A stretch of 32,181 bases of DNA, from positions 1-32,181 of the forward strand of contig CALYAP010000054.1 in the NCBI GenBank assembly GCA_944393575.1. The letters run 5' to 3'. Both the position numbers and the translations under genes were made by a program. Below the pieces are notes generated by a model. That model did not search any database. It had not been told where the DNA came from and saw nothing but the letters and a program-made list of their open reading frames with translations. This document shows positions 25,691 to 32,181 of this stretch, in pieces. This DNA comes from an uncultured Clostridia bacterium (lineage in GTDB: Bacteria > Bacillota > Dehalobacteriia > UBA4068). Position 1 is the first letter of the stretch. Each line of letters opens with the position of its first letter.

Positions 25691-25788
25691 CAAAACTTAA
25701 ATAATTACCGGGTTTGAGTCACGCTATACTATCATCCACCTAGACTATAACTAACTGCATAGTAATAGCGCTGTCAATCAGCTGGAGA

Positions 25789-25819
25789 TAAAAAAACCGG
25801 CTGCCCGTAGGCAGCCGGT
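25789..25819 (-). terminator. Terminator of the lipoprotein gene
   Basis: A 10-bp perfect stem (ACCGGCTGCC 25796-25805; complement 25810-25819) with a 4-base loop and, on the - strand, a run of T residues. Confidence 0.92.
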
Positions 25820-25865
25820 CACAGAGTTAAACTTATTCAGTTAAACTTGCTTTTAATAGCTGAGA

Positions 25866-26426
25866 TTATTCAGCAGGGGTGGTCTCACCGTCTACATTGG
25901 TGTTTTCATCAGTGGTCTCACCGTCTACAGGAGCGTTAGCATCTTCGCCATCAACGGGGGTATTCTCATCTGCAGGAGTGTTGGCGTCTTCACCATCAAC
26001 TGGGGTATTCTCATCTACAGGAGTGTTGGCATCTTCGCCATCAACTGGGGCGTTTTCATCATCCAAAGGCAGGTTGTCGATGTTGCTGGTAGCTTCATAG
26101 CGGAGCTCGATAACATCGCCTTCTGCAAGGGTGTAATCTGCAGCGCCGACAGTGGAGAGAGCATCATTGACATAGAAGAACCAAGAGTTCTCATCGCCGT
26201 TAGCAAAGCCATTGATGTTGTCATACATACCATTTTCGAAGGTGTAGGTGATATCGCTAGCATCCATGTTAGCATTGAGCAAATCAGCAGCAGTGGAACC
26301 AGCATCTTCAGCAGCAGCGGTAGCGGTGATTTCTGGAGCAACTGCATCACCCTCATCAGCAGGAGCGCAAGCAGCCAGAGAAACTACCAACATCAGAGAG
26401 ACCAAAATAAGTAAAGCTTTTTTCAT
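25866..26426 (-). CDS. Lipoprotein with DUF4430-like domain and acidic repeat tail
   Basis: A 186-residue protein; ATG at 26426 with AAGGAGG about 9 bases upstream. The signal peptide ends in the lipobox SLAAC, so the mature protein is lipid-anchored at Cys19. Residues ~55-115 (YTFENGMYDNINGFANGDENSWFFYVND, TLAEGDVIELRYE) resemble DUF4430, related to the C-terminal fold of transcobalamin-type proteins. I break the quotation here: the key features are NGFANG, SWFFYVND and GDVIELRY. The last ~70 residues are an acidic repeat of a 15-residue unit with core NTPVDGEDANTP, encoded by 45-base tandem repeats. Binding partner unknown; a link to cobalamin or another small molecule is only a possibility. 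It stands alone with its own promoter, long leader and terminator. Confidence 0.82.
   Translation of the reverse strand: MKKALLILVSLMLVVSLAACAPADEGDAVAPEITATAAAEDAGSTAADLLNANMDASDITYTFENGMYDNINGFANGDENSWFFYVNDALSTVGAADYTLAEGDVIELRYEATSNIDNLPLDDENAPVDGEDANTPVDENTPVDGEDANTPADENTPVDGEDANAPVDGETTDENTNVDGETTPAE
25928..26062. repeat. Three tandem 45-bp repeats inside the lipoprotein gene
   Basis: Copies at 25928-25972, 25973-26017 and 26018-26062 differ at only a few, mostly third-position, bases. They encode the acidic 15-residue unit. A shorter related repeat continues to the left. Confidence 0.88.
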
Positions 26427-26664
26427 CAGAAAATCCTCCTTATTGGGTCAGGGTTTCTAACGCCCCCCCAGGCGCGGAATTAATACTTCCTTCCCTGCCC
26501 GTTATTTATATTAGCTAAATAATACTCTGGATCAGCCTCCATCTCCTAGTGTCAAGGTTAGCCGATTTTGATCAATCAACCAACTAAAACCCATTTCACT
26601 ATTCGCGGCAGTTATCTGCGGGGAGTTAAACCCCTCAGCCGGTTTCCAGCACTCTCATTTAGCT
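26427..26664 (-). promoter_or_regulatory. Long structured 5' leader of the lipoprotein mRNA (candidate cis-regulatory RNA)
   Basis: The promoter at 26671-26699 would give a ~238-base untranslated leader. Near its 5' end three short hairpins follow one another: GCCGG/CCAGC (26638-26650), GGGG/CCCC (26620-26634) and GCAG/CTGC (26608-26619). Further on are a 7-bp AT stem (26502-26522) and a CGCC/GGCG stem (26461-26474) shortly before the ribosome site. It does not match any riboswitch consensus I can recall. Apart from this the 26427-26795 gap holds only two divergent promoters. Confidence 0.45.
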
Positions 26665-26670
26665 TCGCCT

Positions 26671-26699
26671 ATTTTACAATGCTAATTTCTAAATGTCAA
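26671..26699 (-). promoter_or_regulatory. Promoter of the lipoprotein gene
   Basis: On the - strand consensus TTGACA (26699-26694) and TAAAAT (26676-26671) with a 17-base spacer. Confidence 0.8.
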
Positions 26700-26731
26700 T
26701 AATATTAACATAAGTTTCAGATAATTTTTTA

Positions 26732-26760
26732 ATGCAAATTTCGCACTACAATACTATAAT
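26732..26760 (+). promoter_or_regulatory. Promoter of the RND transporter gene
   Basis: TATAAT at 26755-26760 with a weak -35 (ATGCAA, 26732-26737) 17 bases upstream. Transcription would start near 26767, 29 bases before the gene, divergent from the lipoprotein promoter. Confidence 0.5.
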
Positions 26761-26795
26761 TAAGATTAAATATCAATAAGTAAAGGGATCTGCCA

Positions 26796-29700
26796 ATGCT
26801 TGCAAAATTCAGTGTCAAAAAACCCATGACCATTGTTGTGGCCATTATTTTGATTATTATTCTCGGAGTAGTCTCCTTTCTCAATACCGGGGTAGATCTG
26901 CTGCCAGATATAGAGCTGCCCTATGTGATAGTAATGACAACATACCCTGGCGCTGCACCAGAGTCAGTGGAAAATGATATCACTAAACCATTAGAATCAT
27001 CGCTCAGCCTAGTCAGCGGGCTACAGAATATTTCCAGTGTCTCAGCAGAAAATGTCTCAATGGTCTTGCTCGAATTCAACCAAGAGATCAACATAGACAG
27101 TGTTATGGTAGAGCTCTCCTCACTGGTCGATACCGCAGCGGCCACCTTTCCCGATAATGTAGCTACGCCGACAATTCTACGGATCAACCCCTCTATGCTA
27201 CCGGTAATGATGATGACCGCTGACATGGAGGGCATGACGGATGTCGAGTTCTCCGAATTTGTTGAAGAAAATGTTATTCCCTCCTTTGAGCGTTTGGAGG
27301 GTGTAGCCAGTGTCGAGGCAATGGGTCTGATTACCCAGCAGGTCACACTGGAATGGAATGAAGAGGCTATCGAGCATTATAATGATCTGATTCTCAATGA
27401 AATAGACAGCCAACTGGCTCAGGCCAAAGTTGAACTGGATCAAGCTAAAGCTGAATTAGAACGCTCCAAAGCCGAGCTGTCAGATAGGCAAGAAGAGCTT
27501 TATAATGAGCTGGGCGAAGCCTCCTCTCAGCTGGAAGCTGGCCGGCTGCAATTACAGCTAGGCCTAAACGAGCTGGCCAGTGCTCCTGATGAACTCCGGG
27601 CTCAACGGGAGGAATTGGTTCAAAGCCGCGAATCCCTGCTGGCGATGTTGGATATGTTCACTGCTGCCGAGCAAATCGAAGATGGCTTAACTCAGCTGGA
27701 AGAGGCTATCGCTCAGATGACCGCTGTTTCCGATGAGCTCTCCGCCCAGTTTGGTAGCTCTGCTGCGGCAGTACGTGCACTAGAGGACCAGCAGTCAGCC
27801 ATGACTATTGCTTACCAGGACTATCAGACGGCATTAACCGGTGGTGATGCCCAACAAATCACTGCCGCCACCACAGAATTACTTACCCAAATACAAACCT
27901 CAGCTTCCCTGCTTAGCCAATTAGCTGCTATTCTTCCCGATGATGGCAGCAGCGGCTCCGGCAGCTTCGATCCCTCTATCCTCCAAGACCCAGATCTAGC
28001 TTATGCAACAATCAATGAGCTGTTTAGCCAAACCATCTCCGGCCTTGATGAGTTCATCAGCGGACAAAGAGAAGCCGAAGCAGCTTATACGGAACTCCAA
28101 ATCCAGCAGAGCAAACTAGAAATGGCCATGGCCATGGCTGGGGGAATGAGCGAACAGGAGGTAGAAGATGCTATTGACCAAATTGACGAAGGGATTATCG
28201 CTATCGATAAAGCCCTCCTAGTCGATCTGCCAGAACAACAGCAGCAATTAGAAGAACAAAAAGCTGAGTTGGATAACAGCGCCACGGAGCTGGAAACCGG
28301 CAAAATGGCACTCTCAACAGAGCTCTCCTCCGCCAGTGTGCAGCTGGCTATCGGCGAAAGTCAGCTCGATGCAGCCTATAGCGAATTTGAGCAACAACGC
28401 GACCAAGCCTTTAAAGACGCCGGTCTCCAAGGTGCGCTCACACCAGAGCTTTTGGCCACCATTTTGGGCGCCGAGCATTTCTCCATGCCTGCCGGATATA
28501 TCCAAGATGGCGCGGGCGAAATTCTGCTCAAGGTTGGCGATAAATTTCTCTCCTTGGAGGAGTTGTCTGATTTCACCATCATGAATGTCGATATCGAAGG
28601 TGTGGGAGAAATCAAAGTCAGCGATATCACTGAAGTCTCGATCAGCGATGATTCAGGTGAATACTATGCTTTGGTTAATGGCAATCCCGGCTTGATCATC
28701 TCCATTCAAAAGCAAAGCCTCTCCAACACCGTTGATGTTGCCGACAGCATCAATGAAACTATGGAAAGATTAATGGCAGAGAACGAAGGGCTTCATCTCA
28801 ACGCCATTTCTGACCAAGGATATTATATCAATGTTGCTATCAATAGCGTGCTCAACAATCTCCTCCTGGGAGCAATATTAGCTATTGCCGTTCTGGCTAT
28901 CTTCCTTAGAAGTATCCGTCCGACGGTGATCATCGCCTTCTCGATCCCCATATCACTGCTTTTTGCCCTCACGCTGATGTATTTCTCCGGGGTTACCATC
29001 AATATGATCTCCCTGGCTGGTCTGGCGATGGGAGTTGGCATGTTGGTCGACAACAGTATCGTGGTCATTGAAAATATCTTCCGTCTGCGCTCTGAAGGCA
29101 AGAGCGCCGCCACTGCCGCAGTGGTTGGCGCCAAACAAGTGACAGGAGCGATCGCAGCCTCGACGTTGACTACAGTCTGTGTTTTCCTGCCGGTGCTGTT
29201 TACCCAGGGACTTACCCGTCAGATCTTTGCCGATATGGGTCTGACTGTCGCCTATTCACTCCTGGCCAGTCTGCTGGTTGCCTTAACCTTGATCCCGGCT
29301 GCTGCCGCCAATATTCTTACCAAAGAGCCACCGCCCAGCAAAATGCAGCAGAAGATGGTCAATAAATATCTACATCTGTTAAAATTAAATTTACAGCATA
29401 AATGGGTAGTTTTTGTTATCGCCGGCGGAGTAATCGTTGTCACCGGTATCGCTATAGCCAGTATGGGTACTTCATTGATGCCCTCAGTCGATTATGGGCA
29501 GCTTTCGATCACCCTTACTGCCGAGGATGAGGAGGCCAGCGAAAGCGAAGTTCAGGCCTTGGCAACCGAAACAATGCAGCTGATCATGGATAATGTCGAG
29601 GGTTTGGATATTGTTGCGGCATTAGAAAACAGCGGTGGTGCGATGAGTATGTTCAACACCAGCAACGATAGCAAAGCTATCTCCATGTATGTGCTGTTAG

Positions 29701-30956
29701 ATACTGATTCCGGAGTCTCTGGAGCAGAAGCGCAAAAGGAGATCGAACAGCTCACGGCAGACCTGCCGGTGGTATTGGAGATCAATGGAGCCGGCGCTGA
29801 TATGTCGATGATCGGCAGCAGTGGCATTGAAATCCAGATCAAAGGCGAAGAGACTGATAGCATGGCTATGGCTGCCGAAGAAATCGCTAACCTGATGGCC
29901 GGCATCGAAGGACTGACTAATATCGATGCTGGGCTCGATGAGAACTCTCCGGAGCTGCGCGTGATAGTAGATAAAAATAAGGCCATGGAGTATAATCTGA
30001 CAGTAGCTCAGGTCTACCAGGCACTAGCCGCGGAAATTGCTACCGAGCAAGAGGTAATGCAGATTACCCTGGAAGATAAACAATATCCCGTCATCATCGC
30101 CTCTGATCCGGACCATCAGTTATCGCGCGAATCACTGGCTGATTTCAGCTTCGAGGTAGAAACTACTGATATCAGCAGCGGTGAGACCCAAACTCAAACG
30201 GTCTACCTCAGCCAAATCGCCACTATCCAGGAGGCAGAAAGCCCTTCCTCCATCAACCGCACCAACCAAAGCCGCGTCCATAGCGTTACCGCAGCGGTAG
30301 ATGATGAACATAATATCGGCTTAGTCAGCCGCAATCTGGAAGCAGCGCTGGCCGACTATCAACCGCCAGCCGGCTGCACCATCGAGATCGCAGGTGAAAA
30401 TGTCCAAATTCAGGATGCGATGCAAGATCTAATCATGATGATTCTGCTGGCAGCAGCTATGATCTACCTGATTATGGTGGCACAGTTCCAGAGCCTGCTG
30501 TTGCCCTTCATTGTTATCTTTACCATCCCATTGGCTTTCTCCGGCGGTCTGCTGACCTTGGTCATCTGTGGTATGGAAGTCAGCGTTATCGCGATGATCG
30601 GTCTGCTGTTGCTTGCCGGCATCATCGTCAATAACGGTATCGTCTATGTTGACTGCGTCAATCAGCTGCGGCTTGACGGTATGGAGAAACATGAAGCCAT
30701 GATCGAGGCTGGACGGCGGAGATTACGCCCGATTCTGATGACCGCCTTGACAACCATCTGCTCCATGTTTGCTATGGTCTTCTCCCAAGAAATGGGCGCA
30801 GAAATGATCCGCCCAATGGCGATCGTGGCTACCGGAGGACTGATCTATGCTACGGTATTGACCCTCTTCCTAGTGCCAGCCCTTTATGATCTGTTCCAGC
30901 GTAAGGCGGTCAAAGCAGTAGCCATAGAGGAAGATGAGATTGAAGAGAAGGAATAG
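26796..30956 (+). CDS. RND-family efflux permease with large coiled-coil insertion
   Basis: A 1386-residue protein; ATG at 26796 with AAAGGG about 10 bases upstream. The frame is AcrB/HAE-like: TM1 (residues ~11-30), first porter part with TTYPGAAPESVENDIT, TM2-TM6 (~690-850), TM7 (~870), second porter part, TM8-TM12 (~1210-1370). In TM4 the proton-relay pair reads LVDNSIVVIEN (one Asp kept, the second is Asn), and in TM10 the usual Lys is Asn (GIIVNNGIVYVD). Between about residues 190 and 540 is an inserted stretch of heptad-rich helices (ELDQAKAELERSKAELSDRQ and similar) absent from AcrB (~1049 residues). No adaptor or TolC-like gene is adjacent, in line with a monoderm cell. Likely exports lipids, peptides or drugs; substrate unknown. 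The P-loop NTPase lies 50 bases downstream. Confidence 0.92.
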   Translation: MLAKFSVKKPMTIVVAIILIIILGVVSFLNTGVDLLPDIELPYVIVMTTYPGAAPESVENDITKPLESSLSLVSGLQNISSVSAENVSMVLLEFNQEINIDSVMVELSSLVDTAAATFPDNVATPTILRINPSMLPVMMMTADMEGMTDVEFSEFVEENVIPSFERLEGVASVEAMGLITQQVTLEWNEEAIEHYNDLILNEIDSQLAQAKVELDQAKAELERSKAELSDRQEELYNELGEASSQLEAGRLQLQLGLNELASAPDELRAQREELVQSRESLLAMLDMFTAAEQIEDGLTQLEEAIAQMTAVSDELSAQFGSSAAAVRALEDQQSAMTIAYQDYQTALTGGDAQQITAATTELLTQIQTSASLLSQLAAILPDDGSSGSGSFDPSILQDPDLAYATINELFSQTISGLDEFISGQREAEAAYTELQIQQSKLEMAMAMAGGMSEQEVEDAIDQIDEGIIAIDKALLVDLPEQQQQLEEQKAELDNSATELETGKMALSTELSSASVQLAIGESQLDAAYSEFEQQRDQAFKDAGLQGALTPELLATILGAEHFSMPAGYIQDGAGEILLKVGDKFLSLEELSDFTIMNVDIEGVGEIKVSDITEVSISDDSGEYYALVNGNPGLIISIQKQSLSNTVDVADSINETMERLMAENEGLHLNAISDQGYYINVAINSVLNNLLLGAILAIAVLAIFLRSIRPTVIIAFSIPISLLFALTLMYFSGVTINMISLAGLAMGVGMLVDNSIVVIENIFRLRSEGKSAATAAVVGAKQVTGAIAASTLTTVCVFLPVLFTQGLTRQIFADMGLTVAYSLLASLLVALTLIPAAAANILTKEPPPSKMQQKMVNKYLHLLKLNLQHKWVVFVIAGGVIVVTGIAIASMGTSLMPSVDYGQLSITLTAEDEEASESEVQALATETMQLIMDNVEGLDIVAALENSGGAMSMFNTSNDSKAISMYVLLDTDSGVSGAEAQKEIEQLTADLPVVLEINGAGADMSMIGSSGIEIQIKGEETDSMAMAAEEIANLMAGIEGLTNIDAGLDENSPELRVIVDKNKAMEYNLTVAQVYQALAAEIATEQEVMQITLEDKQYPVIIASDPDHQLSRESLADFSFEVETTDISSGETQTQTVYLSQIATIQEAESPSSINRTNQSRVHSVTAAVDDEHNIGLVSRNLEAALADYQPPAGCTIEIAGENVQIQDAMQDLIMMILLAAAMIYLIMVAQFQSLLLPFIVIFTIPLAFSGGLLTLVICGMEVSVIAMIGLLLLAGIIVNNGIVYVDCVNQLRLDGMEKHEAMIEAGRRRLRPILMTALTTICSMFAMVFSQEMGAEMIRPMAIVATGGLIYATVLTLFLVPALYDLFQRKAVKAVAIEEDEIEEKE

Positions 30957-31006
30957 GTGTTATTAATATACTACTAAAAAGTTAATGCTAACAATGAGGC
31001 GATAGA

Positions 31007-31540
31007 ATGATGAAACATATCTTTTTAACCGGCCAAGTTCAGTGCGGTAAATCAACATTGATCCAAAGAGTACTATCAGCCCTCGATCCGCTGTGTCTCG
31101 GTGGGTTTCGTAGCATTTCCGTAGCCTCGATTATCCCTGGCGCCTTTGCCGAGGTCTATCTCGTTCCAGCTATTGATGATAATCCTAGATTAACAAGAGA
31201 TAATCTGATCGGTATCCGCTGGAACAGCTATGGTTTCACTGCCTATCCGGCAGCATTCGACAACTATGGAGTGCAATTGTTACAAAACTCCTCCCAGGCA
31301 CAGTTGATGCTAATGGATGAGTTAGGCATGATGGAAAATGAAGCACCCTTATTTATCGACCAGGTCAAACGTCATCTCGATGGCTCAATCCCCATTCTAG
31401 GCGTTGTTAAGCCACGCTCTACCCCTTTACTTGATGCAGTGCGCGCTCATCCTGCGGTTGAGCTTATAACAGTCAATGAAAGCAATCGCGAGGCATTAGT
31501 GCCATTAGTAACAGAGCGTTTGCGCCCCTCTATTAAATGA
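31007..31540 (+). CDS. Nucleoside-triphosphatase (THEP1/NTPase_1-like P-loop protein)
   Basis: A 177-residue protein; ATG at 31007 with GAGG 7 bases upstream (a second ATG follows directly). Walker A is GQVQCGKST near the N-terminus and the Walker B/catalytic segment is LMLMDELGMMENEAPLF. The length and the later KPRSTPLLDAV stretch fit the small archaeal/bacterial THEP1 NTPases, which hydrolyse nucleoside triphosphates in vitro. In anaerobes related genes are found near molybdenum hydroxylase loci, but here it follows the RND gene with no visible terminator between. Role unknown. Confidence 0.85.
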   Translation: MMKHIFLTGQVQCGKSTLIQRVLSALDPLCLGGFRSISVASIIPGAFAEVYLVPAIDDNPRLTRDNLIGIRWNSYGFTAYPAAFDNYGVQLLQNSSQAQLMLMDELGMMENEAPLFIDQVKRHLDGSIPILGVVKPRSTPLLDAVRAHPAVELITVNESNREALVPLVTERLRPSIK

Positions 31541-31594
31541 ATTACCCCGCTTCAGCCAGGCAAATATCTTATATTTTATACATAAATAGTTATA

Positions 31595-31625
31595 GGGAGC
31601 CGTCTGTTGACGGCTCCCCGTTTTT
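31595..31625 (+). terminator. Terminator after the NTPase gene
   Basis: A 10-bp perfect stem (GGGAGCCGTC 31595-31604; complement 31609-31618), TGTT loop, and five T residues at 31621-31625. Confidence 0.92.
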
Positions 31626-31708
31626 AACTAAAATCTATATTGTTATTTCCCAATAGAGTTATCGGTAATTAATTCCTGGCAAAAGTTAACCAAGGATTTT
31701 TGATACGC

Positions 31709-32181
31709 TTATTTATCAACAAAATCAGTGGGCATTAAGGAATAGCAAAGATCATCGAGAATATTTCCATCATAAAGCCTGCTAGCCTGCCGCAGCTTAC
31801 CCTCATACACAAAACCACATTTACGCAATACGGATTGAGAGCGCTGATTGTGGGGATAACAGTAAGCGGCAATCAATTCCAGCTCTAGCTGCTCAAAACC
31901 GTAGCTGATCACTGCCCTGGCTGCTTCGGTCATCAGCCCCTGCCCCCAAAAGCGCTCTGATATCGCATAACCTAGCATCATCGACCGCTCATTATCCCGC
32001 TTAGGGTCAGGCACCAGGCCAATGGTACCAATAACCAGCTTATCCTTGACGATGGCGAAAACATTTTCCTGGCCAATGAAGATCTGCTGCATGATCTCCC
32101 TAGTTTCTTCGATACTCTCATGAGGCTTCCAGCCGGCATTAGGACCGACATTTGGCTCCTGTGCATAAGCAAAAATATCTT
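31709..32181 (-). CDS. GNAT-family N-acetyltransferase (RimJ/RimL type), 5' end cut by window
   Basis: The frame stays open from the stop at 31709 to the right edge, past the internal ATG at 32092; the added residues read FAYAQEPNVGPNAGWKPHES, which is the expected start region of RimJ/RimL-like acetyltransferases, so the true start lies outside. The acetyl-CoA site is in SERFWGQGLMTEAARAVISYGFEQL, quoted in part here: key residues are the G-Q-G-L-M-T-E-A run. It is followed by CYPHNQRSQSVLRKCGFVYEG. Only a few N-terminal residues are missing. Acceptor unknown; related enzymes acetylate ribosomal proteins, small amines or antibiotics. Confidence 0.9.
   Translation of the reverse strand, partial: DIFAYAQEPNVGPNAGWKPHESIEETREIMQQIFIGQENVFAIVKDKLVIGTIGLVPDPKRDNERSMMLGYAISERFWGQGLMTEAARAVISYGFEQLELELIAAYCYPHNQRSQSVLRKCGFVYEGKLRQASRLYDGNILDDLCYSLMPTDFVDK

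Noticed and set aside
26427-26664. Cobalamin, c-di-GMP, ZTP or Moco riboswitch in the lipoprotein leader
   Set aside because: The conserved core sequences of these classes, as I remember them, are not present. Only a CCGCGCCTGGGG stretch vaguely recalls the ZTP motif.

Overview
The window looks like a chromosomal piece of an anaerobic, monoderm Bacillota (Clostridia-like) bacterium. The reasons are an S-layer protein with SLH repeats, Gram-positive style ribosome binding sites (AGGAGG/AAGGAG 6-9 bases before most starts), many compact T-tailed terminators, a PadR/DUF1700/DUF4097 operon, an RND transporter with no adaptor or outer-membrane partner beside it, and an oxygen-sensitive molybdenum/iron-sulfur gene set. 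No species can be named from the sequence alone. No rRNA, tRNA, CRISPR array, insertion sequence or phage gene was seen.

Left part (1-6620, + strand): the 3' end of an S-layer homology protein, then a large membrane-anchored thermolysin-family (M4) metalloprotease that begins with a cytoplasmic zinc ribbon. Both belong to the cell surface. A bidirectional terminator separates them from the next block.

Centre (6717-18498, - strand): the main system. Read in transcription order it is a C-GCAxxG-C-C protein, a 945-residue molybdenum aldehyde oxidoreductase (xanthine oxidase family, fused 2x[2Fe-2S] and Mo domains), a 751-residue flavin/Fe-S oxidoreductase with HdrB-type CCG domains, a 62-residue double-CxxC protein, a second CCG-domain protein, a second 62-residue double-CxxC protein, a radical SAM enzyme, a methyltransferase, a lid-less adenylate-forming (PaaK-like) enzyme, a NifX-like protein, and a MobA/MocA-like nucleotidyltransferase fused to a ModE-type winged helix. 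From the second gene on the genes are tightly packed, several overlapping. This matches, from memory, the conserved neighbourhood whose protein families are named after Desulfovibrio vulgaris DVU_1551-DVU_1559 (with TrsS/TrsM for the radical SAM and methyltransferase). The working hypothesis is that the ten accessory genes mature, sulfurate or reductively activate the molybdenum enzyme, or process its substrate. The exact chemistry is not established as far as I know. A 15-bp perfect hairpin overlapping a good promoter separates the enzyme gene from the accessory genes, so the two parts are probably expressed at different levels.

A gene-poor AT-rich stretch (18609-19142) follows. The right part holds short independent units: an NlpC/P60 secreted peptidase (19241-20233), a TetR-type regulator (20585-21130), an unknown helical protein paired with an FtsH protease (21362-23646), a PadR / DUF1700 / DUF4097 envelope-sensing type operon on the - strand (23933-25606), a repeat-tailed lipoprotein with a DUF4430-like domain and an unusually long structured leader (25866-26664, - strand), a divergent 1386-residue RND transporter with a roughly 350-residue coiled-coil insertion (26796-30956), a small P-loop NTPase (31007-31540), and a GNAT acetyltransferase cut by the right edge (31709-32181, - strand).

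All family assignments are from reading the translated sequences. No database search was possible.
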